Shown piece by piece: positions 17,236-25,314 of a stretch of DNA of 47,528 nucleotides. The notes below the pieces were generated by a model, which saw only the letters and a list, made by a program, of their open reading frames with translations, was not told where the DNA came from and searched no databases. The stretch's first letter is position 1, and every line of letters starts with the position of its first letter. Source of the DNA: an uncultured Actinomyces sp. (GTDB lineage Bacteria > Actinomycetota > Actinomycetes > Actinomycetales > Actinomycetaceae); assembly GCA_938040725.1 (NCBI GenBank), contig CALHZX010000101.1, positions 1 through 47,528 on the forward strand, written 5' to 3'. Both the position numbers and the translations under genes were made by a program.

Positions 17236-17991
17236 ATGAACGACGATGTTTCGACCCTGACAGAATGGATCGCTGACTCACCGTCGACCGTGTTTTTCGG
17301 CGGCGCGGGCGTGTCCACCGAGTCGGGGATCCCCGACTTTCGCGGGGCGAACGGCTTCTACTTTCAGGAACGCGAGATTCCCCTCGAAACGGTCCTGAGC
17401 ATCGACTTTTTCACCCTGCACCCCGAGGCGTACTGGGAGTGGTTCCACGAGATCTACCGTCCGGTGGAGCCCAACGGCGCGCACAGGGCACTGGCGTCTC
17501 TGGAGGCTGCGGGGCGCCTGGACGCGGTCATCACGCAGAATATCGATGGCCTCCACCAGCGGGCCGGGTCGCGCGCCGTGTGGGAGCTGCACGGGAACTG
17601 GGAGCGGCTCGTGTGCACGAGCTGCGGGGCCGTCGCGTCATTGGGGGATGCTGTCACGGTTGACCGGGATCGCGTGCCCGCGTGCCCCTCGTGTGCCTCG
17701 CAGATGCGCCCGGACATCGTCATGTACGGGGAAGGCCTCGACCAGGGCGTCATCGAAGCCGCCGTCACCGCTATTTCTCGGGCGTCCGTTCTCATCGTCG
17801 CCGGGACGTCCCTCGTGGTGTATCCGGCGGCGGGCCTCATCAACTACTTCTCCGGGGACCACCTGGTGCTCATGAACGCCACCCCGACCTCGGCCGACGC
17901 GCACGCGGATCTGATCGTCCGCGCCCCGGTCGCCCGCACGTTCGACCAGGTTATGACCGAGTTGCGCGAGGAGGGCGTCGTGTCTGCGTAA
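17236..17991 (+). CDS. cobB: NAD-dependent protein deacylase (sirtuin)
   Basis: 251 residues from ATG 17236, preceded by ACGAGGAGGCC. Sirtuin motifs in order: GGAGVSTESGIPDFRG (about 22-37), TQNIDGLHQRAG, the catalytic His in ELHGNW, zinc cysteines CTSC and CPSC, and the NAD-binding GTSLVVYPAAGL. It removes acetyl or other acyl groups from lysines using NAD+, releasing nicotinamide and O-acyl-ADP-ribose. Being next to pta-ackA (acetyl phosphate causes lysine acetylation) and an NAD gene cluster fits this role. It now lies between two DUF3800 cassettes. Confidence 0.95.
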   Translation: MNDDVSTLTEWIADSPSTVFFGGAGVSTESGIPDFRGANGFYFQEREIPLETVLSIDFFTLHPEAYWEWFHEIYRPVEPNGAHRALASLEAAGRLDAVITQNIDGLHQRAGSRAVWELHGNWERLVCTSCGAVASLGDAVTVDRDRVPACPSCASQMRPDIVMYGEGLDQGVIEAAVTAISRASVLIVAGTSLVVYPAAGLINYFSGDHLVLMNATPTSADAHADLIVRAPVARTFDQVMTELREEGVVSA

Positions 17992-18021
17992 GGTTGTAAT
18001 GCACGAGTTTTAGAGCACTGG

Positions 18022-18965
18022 TCATAGCCCACTGGCGCGAGCAACCGCTAGTATTCCTGTCTTTGCTTCTTCCATCCGGGTCCGGACCTCGGGGCTCAGG
18101 CTCTAGCTGATTGACATCGCAAGAGCGGGGCGTTCTCTGGCGAAGATACCCGAGTTGTGAACCTCGCGTACCCCGCCCCGTGAATGGGAGAAGTATAGTT
18201 TTGACTCGATCGTCAGCTTCGAACGCGTCAAGTCCTCGAAAGCTGTCGGGACCCAGCTAAATGGGCTGTCTTCAATGAGCTGGTATTCGAAGGCACGCCT
18301 CACGGCCGCCGCTACCCAGTCAGCAAATTGAACGTTTGCACTCAGCTGAGAATCAACATGTATTGTTGATTCGATAAGCCGTCGCATCTCGCCGTGGTCA
18401 GGATCAGCTGTACGGTTAAAGACATGGGCATATGAGTTCTGTACTTGAACGACCCGTTCTTTTTCGTTTTCGGTGTCCATGATAACAATCAGGTTTTCCC
18501 CGTGACGCTCTGCATACGTACAGAGCCTATTGAGAGCTTGGTGGAGACAGCCCCACTTAAACTCAAGGAGTCCCTGCTTCTGGAGCCGAGAGTCTTTCCT
18601 CACCTCTCTGTGGCAGTGCCCAGCGGTTTCTCTTCGCCATAGAAGAACAGACGTCCGCCACGGGCGCAGAGGAAACGTACGAGTTCGCGAAAACCTTCGA
18701 TTGGACGCCGATAGCTGTCCCATGCCACCGGGGTGAAGATATCAGATCCTTTCCTCTCCCAGGTCCCAGCTGTCGGTTCAACCGGGATCAGGTGGGCAAA
18801 GAGTCTCCGTTTCTTCTCGGTGAAGTACTGCGACATCACTCGCACTTGATCACTCGGGATCACGAAACCCGCATATCCAAAAGCAGGTGATCCGTTGTAG
18901 TTCTTATGTGTTTTGCTAACAAAAGCTCCCGCCTCGGCAACTTCGTCGAGATAAGCAACCAGCAT
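18022..18965 (-). pseudogene. DUF3800-domain protein, degenerate copy (frameshift and internal TAG)
   Basis: Read from ATG 18965, MLVAYLDEVAEAGAFVSKTH parallels the intact paralogue through FFYGEEKPLGTATE. The frame then ends at TGA 18600-18602. The homologous sequence continues one frame over (RLQKQGLLEFKWG, HQALNRLC, VQFADWVAA). The shift maps to the GAGAGG tract near 18600-18608. A TAG at 18103-18105 then cuts off a tail (SLSPEVRTRM, VARASGL) matching the paralogue's MSPENLSRL, VHARAS, which ends at TGA 18022. Total length (944 bp) nearly equals the intact gene (954 bp), so it is recently decayed. Its promoter and leader RNA are intact. Confidence 0.8.
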
Positions 18966-18985
18966 CTGGCCTCTTTTGGCTAGAT

Positions 18986-19052
18986 AGACGGAAACCCACA
19001 CCGCATGGGCGTGGGTTTTCGATGTGGCACTCTGAGCGCTAGCCCCGTTACC
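18986..19052 (-). ncRNA. Structured leader RNA of the degenerate DUF3800 copy
   Basis: Minus-strand reading from 19052. GGTA (19052-19049) pairs with TGCC (19029-19026). GGGC (19045-19042) pairs with GCTC (19037-19034, one G-U). GAAA(A)CCCAC (19020-19011) pairs with GTGGGTTTC (18999-18991). CGTCT follows at 18990-18986. Conserved blocks match the leader at 16042-16121, while stem sequences change on both sides, as expected of a selected structure. Confidence 0.62.
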
Positions 19053-19059
19053 GATTCCG

Positions 19060-19088
19060 ATACTACGCGCACCGGCTACTGCTGTCCA
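19060..19088 (-). promoter_or_regulatory. Sigma-70-like promoter of the degenerate DUF3800 cassette
   Basis: Minus-strand TGGACA (19088-19083), a 17-bp spacer and TAGTAT (19065-19060). Seven bases later comes GGTAACG at 19052. It lies just after the stop of the NAD-kinase-like gene (19097). Confidence 0.65.
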
Positions 19089-19096
19089 CCAGTTCC

Positions 19097-20026
19097 TCAG
19101 AGTCTGCTCATGTCAGGATCAGAGCCCTCCCTCAGGCCAGCCGGATCAACGAGGGCGAGGGCGCGCGGGGCGCGAGAGATCCGCACGCTTTGGCCCCACG
19201 TGAGGGTCAGGCGGTCTGACTCCATGCCGTCGCCGAAGAGCACGAGGGATTCGGAGCCAACGACGAGGGTGAGATCCTCACCGTCGTCCAGGAGGCCCTC
19301 GGTGTGCTCGACTCCGGTGTAGGGAGAGGGCCACGCCTCGCGCACGAACCACGCGAGTGAGCGCGAGGTCGGCGCGGGCAGGTCCCCCATGTGGCGGCCA
19401 CGTTTGAGGGATGCTCCCCACCCAGTCGCCCCGGTTCCGGTGGAGACGACGACCCCGGAGGAGGATTGCCGCTCGACGGTAGAGCCCACGGACAGTTCGT
19501 ATCGGGCACTCTGGTGGCTCGGGTGCCCGATGAACACCTCGTTGAGGGCGGTGAGCGTGCGCGAGTCGTCGGCACTCGCGCGCACCATCGTCAGCTGATC
19601 CACCCGCAGGTCCGCGCCCGCATCGATGCAACCGAGGGCGGCGACCCCCTGGTCGGGTGTGCATCGCACGAGGACACCGGCGTTGGACTGGGGCACCGAG
19701 TTGATGCCGACGATGGTCTGGTCGCCCGCGTACTTGGAGACGTTGGCGACCAGGCCATCGGGCCCCACGACGACGATGACGTCCTCGGGGGCGAAGAGGA
19801 AACGCGACAGGCAGTCGCGCTCCACGTCGGCGCTCGCCCACCCGTCCGGGATGCCCGCCCGCACGTGGGCCAGCGCGGCCGTGTGCGCCTCGTGAGCACG
19901 TTCGACGGAGGCGAGGGTGCGCCCACGACTCTTCAGGACGAATTCGACCTGACCGCGCGTAGAGTAGCGGTCCATGAGCTCGTCGAATTCGGTGGGGCGT
20001 CGGACGATGACGGCGCGGCGACGCAT
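19097..20026 (-). CDS. NAD-kinase-like protein with altered GGDG motif
   Basis: 309 residues. The NAD kinase fold is recognisable: VIVVVGPDGLVANVSK at the place of the GGDGT motif, the following GINSVPQSN, ALNEVFIGH (the conserved NE) and VVVSTGTGATGWGASL in place of TPTGSTAYS. The first motif is GPDGL, so Pro replaces Gly and Leu replaces Thr, and the 'DG' before the second motif is 'SG'. Real NAD kinase activity is therefore uncertain; it may phosphorylate another substrate or only bind NAD(H). It starts 2 bp after the SPFH gene stop (good AAGGAAGG site), so they form an operon opposite nrtR. Confidence 0.75.
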   Translation of the reverse strand: MRRRAVIVRRPTEFDELMDRYSTRGQVEFVLKSRGRTLASVERAHEAHTAALAHVRAGIPDGWASADVERDCLSRFLFAPEDVIVVVGPDGLVANVSKYAGDQTIVGINSVPQSNAGVLVRCTPDQGVAALGCIDAGADLRVDQLTMVRASADDSRTLTALNEVFIGHPSHQSARYELSVGSTVERQSSSGVVVSTGTGATGWGASLKRGRHMGDLPAPTSRSLAWFVREAWPSPYTGVEHTEGLLDDGEDLTLVVGSESLVLFGDGMESDRLTLTWGQSVRISRAPRALALVDPAGLREGSDPDMSRL

Positions 20027-20028
20027 GG

Positions 20029-21039
20029 TTACCTGCCTTCCTTCGCGTGACCGGTGAACGCCGACACGAGGTCGCTCAGTACGTCGGCGGTAATGGTGAT
20101 GTTTCCGAAGGACGGCATGTTCTTGGCCATTTCTTTCAGGGCGAGGGCGCGCGCCACTTCGGGGCCGGCCTCGGCGAGGGCCTGGATGTAGGCCGCGTCG
20201 TTGGCGGTGCGTGCGCGGCCCGCGGTGTTCCAGTCAATCTCGTATGCCTTGGCCTTCTCCGTGATGCGGCGGGCTTCCGATTCGACGGCGATCGCATCGG
20301 CTGCGGCCTTTTCCTCGGCTTCGCGACGAGCGTTGTGTCCTTCCTGGTCGACGAGGTCGGCGCGCTTGCGGGCCAGGTCGAGCTTGGATTGCATCTCGTT
20401 TTCAGAGATCTGAGATTCGCGCTCGACGGCGAGTGCGCGACGCTCGTAGAGGGCGCGGTCGGCCTCGGCCTGGAGCTGCTCGAGGAGAGGGGCGCGCAGG
20501 GAGGATTCGACTCCTTCGTCCGGGCGCAGACTCAGGAGGCGTGCGTCGACGACGGCGACACCGGTGGCCCGCAGCTGCTCATCGGAGGCGAAGGCCTGGG
20601 TCAGCACGCGGCCGACCCATTCGAGGGATCCGGAAATGGCGTCGGTCAGCGTCATCTCGCCAATCGCCGAGGCCAGGGCGGAGAAAGCGATGCGGGTGAC
20701 GGTTTCGTCGATCTGCCACAGGCCCTGGGCGTCCGCCCCGGCCTCGCGCGGATAGAGCCCGAAGTCATAGTGAGCGGCGGCGGCCTCGGCGTCCTCGATG
20801 TGGTAGGTGATGGCGACCTGCGCGTTGATGTTTTGCTGGTCGGAGGTCGTCGCCTGGACGAGGAAGCTGTGGGCGCGGTTGGCGGTGGGGACTTCCGCGA
20901 GCGCGCAGCGTCCGGCTCGCAGCCAGAAGGACTGGCCGACGCCGGATCGGATGGTGCGTCCGGCACGGATCTGGACGACGTGGTCGCCGACTCCGCCCTG
21001 GTAGCGGATGAGGAAAGGGTGGTGGTGAAGGGTTCCCAT
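20029..21039 (-). CDS. SPFH/Band 7 domain protein
   Basis: 336 residues from ATG 21039 (AAGGAGG just upstream). The SPFH domain covers about 15-185 (VGDHVVQIRAGRTIRSGVGQ, QNINAQVAITYHIED, VVDARLLSLRPDEG). A charged, Ala/Glu-rich coiled coil follows (about 190-285, RALAVERESQISENE, ARREAEEKAAADAIAVES), then a short C-terminal domain. No membrane helix is evident, unlike flotillins and HflK, so it may be a soluble or peripheral scaffold. It shares an operon with the NAD-kinase-like gene and a control region with nrtR. It probably forms oligomers; its partner is unknown. Confidence 0.8.
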   Translation of the reverse strand: MGTLHHHPFLIRYQGGVGDHVVQIRAGRTIRSGVGQSFWLRAGRCALAEVPTANRAHSFLVQATTSDQQNINAQVAITYHIEDAEAAAAHYDFGLYPREAGADAQGLWQIDETVTRIAFSALASAIGEMTLTDAISGSLEWVGRVLTQAFASDEQLRATGVAVVDARLLSLRPDEGVESSLRAPLLEQLQAEADRALYERRALAVERESQISENEMQSKLDLARKRADLVDQEGHNARREAEEKAAADAIAVESEARRITEKAKAYEIDWNTAGRARTANDAAYIQALAEAGPEVARALALKEMAKNMPSFGNITITADVLSDLVSAFTGHAKEGR

Positions 21040-21071
21040 GATGCCTCCTTGGTTGGTGACGCATTTGTTTG

Positions 21072-21109
21072 TGTCAGAATGACGATAACCCCATCGGACA
21101 TTTAATGTC
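21072..21109. promoter_or_regulatory. Candidate NrtR operators in the divergent SPFH/nrtR promoter region
   Basis: Two symmetric elements: GACATTTAATGTC (21097-21109, perfect 5-3-5 palindrome) and TGTCAGAATGACG (21072-21084, imperfect). The first overlaps a perfect minus-strand -35 TTGACA (21111-21106), which is 18 bp from TATCGT, the likely SPFH operon promoter. TGTCA half-sites are typical of several NrtR targets; binding here is inferred. Confidence 0.55.
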
Positions 21110-21127
21110 AACTCGACGCAAATAGGG

Positions 21128-21133
21128 TAGAAT
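21128..21133 (+). promoter_or_regulatory. -10 box of nrtR, predicted leaderless transcript
   Basis: TAGAAT at 21128-21133 lies 6 bp before ATG 21140, so transcription should begin at or next to the start codon. No ribosome site is visible. The palindrome at 21097-21109 covers the expected -35 position. Confidence 0.5.
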
Positions 21134-21139
21134 GACACC

Positions 21140-21889
21140 ATGACACAGCCCCTCACCGTTCCCATTGCCGTCGACATCGTCGCTCTGACGGTCATCGACC
21201 ACACCCTTCACGCCCTCGTCGTGCGTCGCGGCATCGAGCCATTCAAGGACCACCTGGCCCTGCCCGGCGGCTTCCTGCGCGAGGGTGAACAAACCGAGGA
21301 GGCTGCAGAGCGCGAACTGGAGGAAGAAACCGGCATCACGCCCCCGGGCCACCTCGAACAGTTGCGCACCTACGGGCCACAGGGACGAGACCCGCGAGGA
21401 CCCGTCCTCTCGGTCACCTACCTCCTCCTCGCCCCCTCATTCTCACCCACCCACGCGGGAGGCGACGCCTCGGGAGCGCTCTGGCACCCCGTCGACGCCC
21501 TCCTCACGCCCGATTCACCCCTCGGCTTCGACCACGCGAGTATCCTCGCGGACGGAGTCGAACGCGCCCGCTCCAAGATCGAATACTCCCCCCTGGCCAC
21601 ATCATTCTGCGGCCCCGAATTCACGATCACGCAGCTGCGCACCACGTACGAGGCCATCTGGGGGTCGGCACTCGACCCGCGCAACTTCCACCGCAAAGCA
21701 ACAAAGACGGCTTCCTTCATTGAGCCGACGGGCGGTACCGTGCGCGAAGGGGCAGGTCGCCCGGCCGCTCTCTACCGCCTCGTCCCCGGCGTTGACGACA
21801 CCGCCTTCGTCCTCGACCCACCCCTGCGCCGCCCGCCCGCCCCGGCCTCGTCACCACAGAGCGCGAGCGCGCCGAGTACGCAAGAATAA
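21140..21889 (+). CDS. nrtR: NrtR-type Nudix transcriptional regulator of NAD metabolism
   Basis: 249 residues. An N-terminal Nudix domain has a complete Nudix box, GFLREGEQTEEAAERELEEE-TGI (G-x5-E-x7-RELxEExGI). A C-terminal winged helix (about 150-240) contains FTITQLRTTYEAIWG, DPRNFHRKA and the GRPAALYRL wing, all typical of NrtR. NrtR proteins repress NAD biosynthesis or salvage genes and sense ADP-ribose or related nucleotides. The next gene, nadE, is 21 bp downstream, which supports this identity. The intact Nudix box leaves hydrolase activity possible. Likely autoregulated and probably leaderless. Confidence 0.9.
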   Translation: MTQPLTVPIAVDIVALTVIDHTLHALVVRRGIEPFKDHLALPGGFLREGEQTEEAAERELEEETGITPPGHLEQLRTYGPQGRDPRGPVLSVTYLLLAPSFSPTHAGGDASGALWHPVDALLTPDSPLGFDHASILADGVERARSKIEYSPLATSFCGPEFTITQLRTTYEAIWGSALDPRNFHRKATKTASFIEPTGGTVREGAGRPAALYRLVPGVDDTAFVLDPPLRRPPAPASSPQSASAPSTQE

Positions 21890-21910
21890 GCCCAGTACCA
21901 AAGGAGAACT

Positions 21911-23992
21911 ATGAACTTCCATTCCCTCTACGATCAGGGCTTCGCGCGCGTCGCCGCCGTGACCCTGCCCGCACACCCCGCCCGCCCCTTCGAGAACGCG
22001 CGCGAGATCATCGACGCCGCCCGCGAACTCGACACACGAGGCGTCGCCATGGCCGTTTTCCCCGAACTGTGCGTCTCCGGCTACGCCATCGACGATCTCC
22101 TCCTGCAGGACGTGCTCCTCGACAACGTCGAGAAGGCCCTGACCATCATCGTCGAGGCCAGCGTCGACCTGCTCCCCCTCCTCATCGTCGGCGCACCCCT
22201 GCGCAAGGACAACGCCCTGTATAACTGCGCGGTCGCCATCCACCGCGGACGCGTCCTCGCGATCGTCCCCAAATCCCACCTGCCCAACTACCGCGAGTTC
22301 TACGAAAAGCGCCACTTCGTCACCATGCCCCCGCACGCCTGCGAACGCATCGAGGTGCCGTGGGGCGGCGTCGAAGAATTCAGCGGCGGCCCCGCGTGGG
22401 TCCCCTTCGGCCCAGTCCTCCTATCCGCCGACGACGTGCCCGGCCTGACCATCGGCATCGAAGTCTGCGAAGACATGTGGGTCCCCGTCACCCCGTCCAC
22501 GGAGCTGGCGCTCGCGGGCGCGACCGTCCTGGCGAACCTGTCCGCCTCCCCGATTACCGTCGGGCGCGGCGCGGATCGCGAGCTCATGGTGCGCTCGATC
22601 TCCTCACGCTGCTGCGCGGCCTACGTGTACACGGCGGCCGGCATGGGCGAGTCCAGCACAGACCTCGCCTGGGACGGCGAAACCATGATTTACGAGGCGG
22701 GGGACCGCCTCGCGATCGGCGAGCGCTTCCAGGAGGGCGCGCACATCACGATCGCCGACGTGGACCTGGAGCGCCTGCGCACCGAGCGCAAGCGCCAGAA
22801 CTCATTCACGGACAACGCGCAGCGCTACTTCGCGGGTGACGAGCGCATGGCTCCGCAGGAGGTTGAGTTCACGCTCGACCCGCCGCGCACCGACCTGGGC
22901 CTGGAGCGCTCCGTCAACCGCTTCCCCTTCGTCCCCAACGACCCGACACGCCTGGAGCAGGACTGCTACGAGGCCTACAACATTCAGGTGGCCGGCCTCG
23001 TACAGCGCCTGCGAGCGATCGGGAACCCGAAGATCGTCATCGGCGTGTCGGGCGGCTTGGATTCGACGCACGCACTGGTCGTGGCCGCCCACGCGATGGA
23101 CCTGCTGGGCCGTCCGCGCACGGACATCCTGTGCTACACGCTGCCCGGTTTCGCCACGTCCGAGCGCACGAAGATGAACGCGACCCGCCTGTGCGAGTAC
23201 CTGGGCACCTCCTTCGAGGAGATCGACATCCGCCCGGCGGCCACGCAGATGCTGGCCGACATCGGTCACCCCTACGGCGAGGGCGAGGCCACCTACGACG
23301 TGACCTTTGAGAATGTCCAGGCGGGCCTGCGCACCGACTACCTGTTCCGCCTGGCCAACCACCTGGGCGGCATTGTCCTGGGCACGGGCGACCTGTCCGA
23401 GCTGGCGCTGGGCTGGTGCACGTACGGCGTGGGCGACCAGATGAGCCACTACGCGGTCAACACGGGCGTGCCCAAGACCCTCATGCAGCACCTGATCCGC
23501 TGGGTCGTGGCTTCCAAGCAGTTTGATGATCGCGTCGGCGAGGTCCTCCTGTCGATCCTGCACACGGAAATCTCCCCCGAGCTGGTTCCCGCCAAGCCGG
23601 GCGAGAAAATGCAGTCCACGCAGGACAAGATCGGCCCCTACAACCTGCAGGACTTCACGCTCTACTACGTGCTGCGTCGCGGCACGCGCCCCTCGAAGAT
23701 CGCGTTCCTGGCGGAGAAGGCCTGGTCGGACGCCTCGGTCGGCTCCTGGCCGGTCGGTTTCCCCGAGGAGGACAAGGTCGCGTATTCGCTCGAGGAGATC
23801 GTCAAGTGGGAGCGCCTGTTCCTGTGGCGTTTCTTCAGCCAGCAGTTCAAGCGCAGCGCCCTGCCCAACGGCCCCAAGGTCATGGCCGGCGGCTCCCTAT
23901 CCCCGCGCGGGGATTGGCGCATGCCCTCGGACGTGTCGGGCGCGGATTGGGTCGCCGAACTCGACGAGGCCGTGAAGGGCCTGGTCGACTGA
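21911..23992 (+). CDS. nadE: Glutamine-dependent NAD+ synthetase
   Basis: 693 residues, matching the long actinobacterial NadE. The N-terminal nitrilase-type glutaminase (about 1-290) has the Glu in FPELCVSGY, the Lys in VPKSHLPNYREFYEKRHF and the Cys in IEVCEDMW. The C-terminal synthetase has the PP-loop GVSGGLDSTHA, then GTGDLSELALGWCTYG. It amidates deamido-NAD with ammonia from glutamine through an internal channel. AAGGAG at 21900-21905 precedes ATG 21911. It is co-transcribed with nrtR and ends before a strong hairpin. Confidence 0.97.
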   Translation: MNFHSLYDQGFARVAAVTLPAHPARPFENAREIIDAARELDTRGVAMAVFPELCVSGYAIDDLLLQDVLLDNVEKALTIIVEASVDLLPLLIVGAPLRKDNALYNCAVAIHRGRVLAIVPKSHLPNYREFYEKRHFVTMPPHACERIEVPWGGVEEFSGGPAWVPFGPVLLSADDVPGLTIGIEVCEDMWVPVTPSTELALAGATVLANLSASPITVGRGADRELMVRSISSRCCAAYVYTAAGMGESSTDLAWDGETMIYEAGDRLAIGERFQEGAHITIADVDLERLRTERKRQNSFTDNAQRYFAGDERMAPQEVEFTLDPPRTDLGLERSVNRFPFVPNDPTRLEQDCYEAYNIQVAGLVQRLRAIGNPKIVIGVSGGLDSTHALVVAAHAMDLLGRPRTDILCYTLPGFATSERTKMNATRLCEYLGTSFEEIDIRPAATQMLADIGHPYGEGEATYDVTFENVQAGLRTDYLFRLANHLGGIVLGTGDLSELALGWCTYGVGDQMSHYAVNTGVPKTLMQHLIRWVVASKQFDDRVGEVLLSILHTEISPELVPAKPGEKMQSTQDKIGPYNLQDFTLYYVLRRGTRPSKIAFLAEKAWSDASVGSWPVGFPEEDKVAYSLEEIVKWERLFLWRFFSQQFKRSALPNGPKVMAGGSLSPRGDWRMPSDVSGADWVAELDEAVKGLVD

Positions 23993-24028
23993 CCTGACAT
24001 TTCGCTCGGGATTCCAAGCTGTTTTCTG

Positions 24029-24058
24029 AGGGGCGGTGCTCACGCGAGCACCGCCCCT
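24029..24058 (+). terminator. Terminator after nadE
   Basis: AGGGGCGGTGCTC (24029-24041) and GAGCACCGCCCCT (24046-24058) form a perfect 13-bp stem with a 4-nt loop, 36 bp after the nadE stop. Confidence 0.85.
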
Positions 24059-24183
24059 TGGCATACGCGCAGCGGTCACTTCCGGGCCTCATCAGGCCAT
24101 ACACCCCCTGCACCTCACCCTCGAAACTATGCAGGTTTTCACACGCACGGAGCTCAAAACATCTGTAAGGTTGCTTTTGGCAG

Positions 24184-24202
24184 TTAGGTAAGCCTAGCTT
24201 TT
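24184..24202 (+). promoter_or_regulatory. DtxR/IdeR-type iron box and promoter of the siderophore importer
   Basis: TTAGGTAAGCCTAGCTTTT (24184-24202) resembles the DtxR/IdeR consensus TTAGGTTAGCCTAACCTAA, matching through the TTAGGT and AGCCTA core. It overlaps a possible promoter: TTGCTT (24171-24176), 18 bp, TAGCTT (24195-24200). Repression when iron is plentiful is the expected effect. Confidence 0.75.
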
Positions 24203-24240
24203 CCTATTTCAGCCCCAACGCAGAAAACCTCTACGGAGAA

Positions 24241-25257
24241 ATGATGTCTCGTACGACCACCTCCCTGGCCGCCATCGCCGCCATCGCCGCCCTCGGGCTG
24301 GCCGCATGCTCTTCCGGCACCACCACTTCTTCCTCCCAGTCCTCCGCTTCGCCGAGCGAGACCACGCAGGCCACCCAGGCCTCGTCCGTGAGCATCGAAG
24401 CGAACGATGGCACGGTCGAGATCAAGCTGCCCGTCACCCGCGCAGCCTCCCTCGACAACCGCACCTTCGAGGTCCTCGCGCAGTGGGACGTTCCGCTCGT
24501 CGCGGCCCCCAAGAAGCTGATCCCCTCCACCGTCACCGCGTACAACGGCGATGACATCGCGGACGTGGGCATTCACCGCGACCCCAACCTGGAGGCCCTG
24601 GTCGCCGCCGAACCCGACCTCATCATCTCCGGTCAGCGCTTCTCCAAGTTCGACGCGCAGATCAAGGAACTCGCACCCGACGTCCCGCTCATCAACCTGG
24701 AGCCGCGCGAGGGCCAGCCCTTCGACCAGGAGCTTATCCGCGAGGTCACCGACCTGGGTGAGATCTTCGGCAAGCAGGACGAGGCGAAGAAGCTCGTCGA
24801 CGACTTCAACGCCTCGATCGAGCGCGCGAAGAAGGCCTACGACGGCTCCTCGACCGTCATGGCGGTGGACGTCTCCGGCGGCAACATCGGCTACGTGGCG
24901 CCCGGCAAGGGCCGCACGTGGGGCCCGGTCTTCGACCTGCTCGGCCTGAAGCCCGCCCTTGAGGTCGAGGGTTCGACCGACTCGCACACCGGTGACGACA
25001 TCTCCGTCGAGGCGATTGCCGAGGCCAACCCGGCGTGGATCTTCGTCCTCGACCGCGACGCCGCCATCACCAAGGACGGCTCGAACACCCCGGCCGAGAC
25101 CGTCATCAACGACAACGCTGCGCTGCGCAACGTCGCCGCGCTGCAAAACAAGCACGTCCTGTACGCGCCCAACGACACGTACACCAACGAGTCCATCATC
25201 ACCTACACGGAGATCTTCAACTCCATCGCGGACGCCTTCGAAGCGGCGAAGAAGTGA
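24241..25257 (+). CDS. Siderophore/iron ABC transporter substrate-binding lipoprotein
   Basis: 338 residues. Lipoprotein signal with lipobox LAAC (Cys23), then a Ser/Thr-rich linker. The periplasmic-binding fold of the FepB/CeuE/YclQ group shows in RTFEVLAQWDVPLVAAPK, DPNLEALVAAEPDLIISGQR and NPAWIFVLDRDAAI. It would capture ferric siderophore outside the membrane and hand it to the two permeases encoded downstream. ATG ATG at 24241 follows ACGGAGAA; either may be used. The iron box upstream and a hairpin downstream suggest iron-controlled expression with more binding protein than permease. The exact siderophore is unknown. Confidence 0.92.
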   Translation: MMSRTTTSLAAIAAIAALGLAACSSGTTTSSSQSSASPSETTQATQASSVSIEANDGTVEIKLPVTRAASLDNRTFEVLAQWDVPLVAAPKKLIPSTVTAYNGDDIADVGIHRDPNLEALVAAEPDLIISGQRFSKFDAQIKELAPDVPLINLEPREGQPFDQELIREVTDLGEIFGKQDEAKKLVDDFNASIERAKKAYDGSSTVMAVDVSGGNIGYVAPGKGRTWGPVFDLLGLKPALEVEGSTDSHTGDDISVEAIAEANPAWIFVLDRDAAITKDGSNTPAETVINDNAALRNVAALQNKHVLYAPNDTYTNESIITYTEIFNSIADAFEAAKK

Positions 25258-25272
25258 CCCTCTGACACACAA

Positions 25273-25301
25273 GCGGGTGCCGCCCAACGGGCGGCACCCG
25301 C
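25273..25301 (+). terminator. Attenuating hairpin between binding protein and permeases
   Basis: GCGGGTGCCGCCC (25273-25285) and GGGCGGCACCCGC (25289-25301) form a 13-bp stem with a 3-nt loop, followed by ACCCCGTTTTCTT. The next start codon, 25315, is only 13 bp beyond the stem, so the hairpin may attenuate transcription and stabilise the upstream mRNA. Confidence 0.8.
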
Positions 25302-25314
25302 ACCCCGTTTTCTT

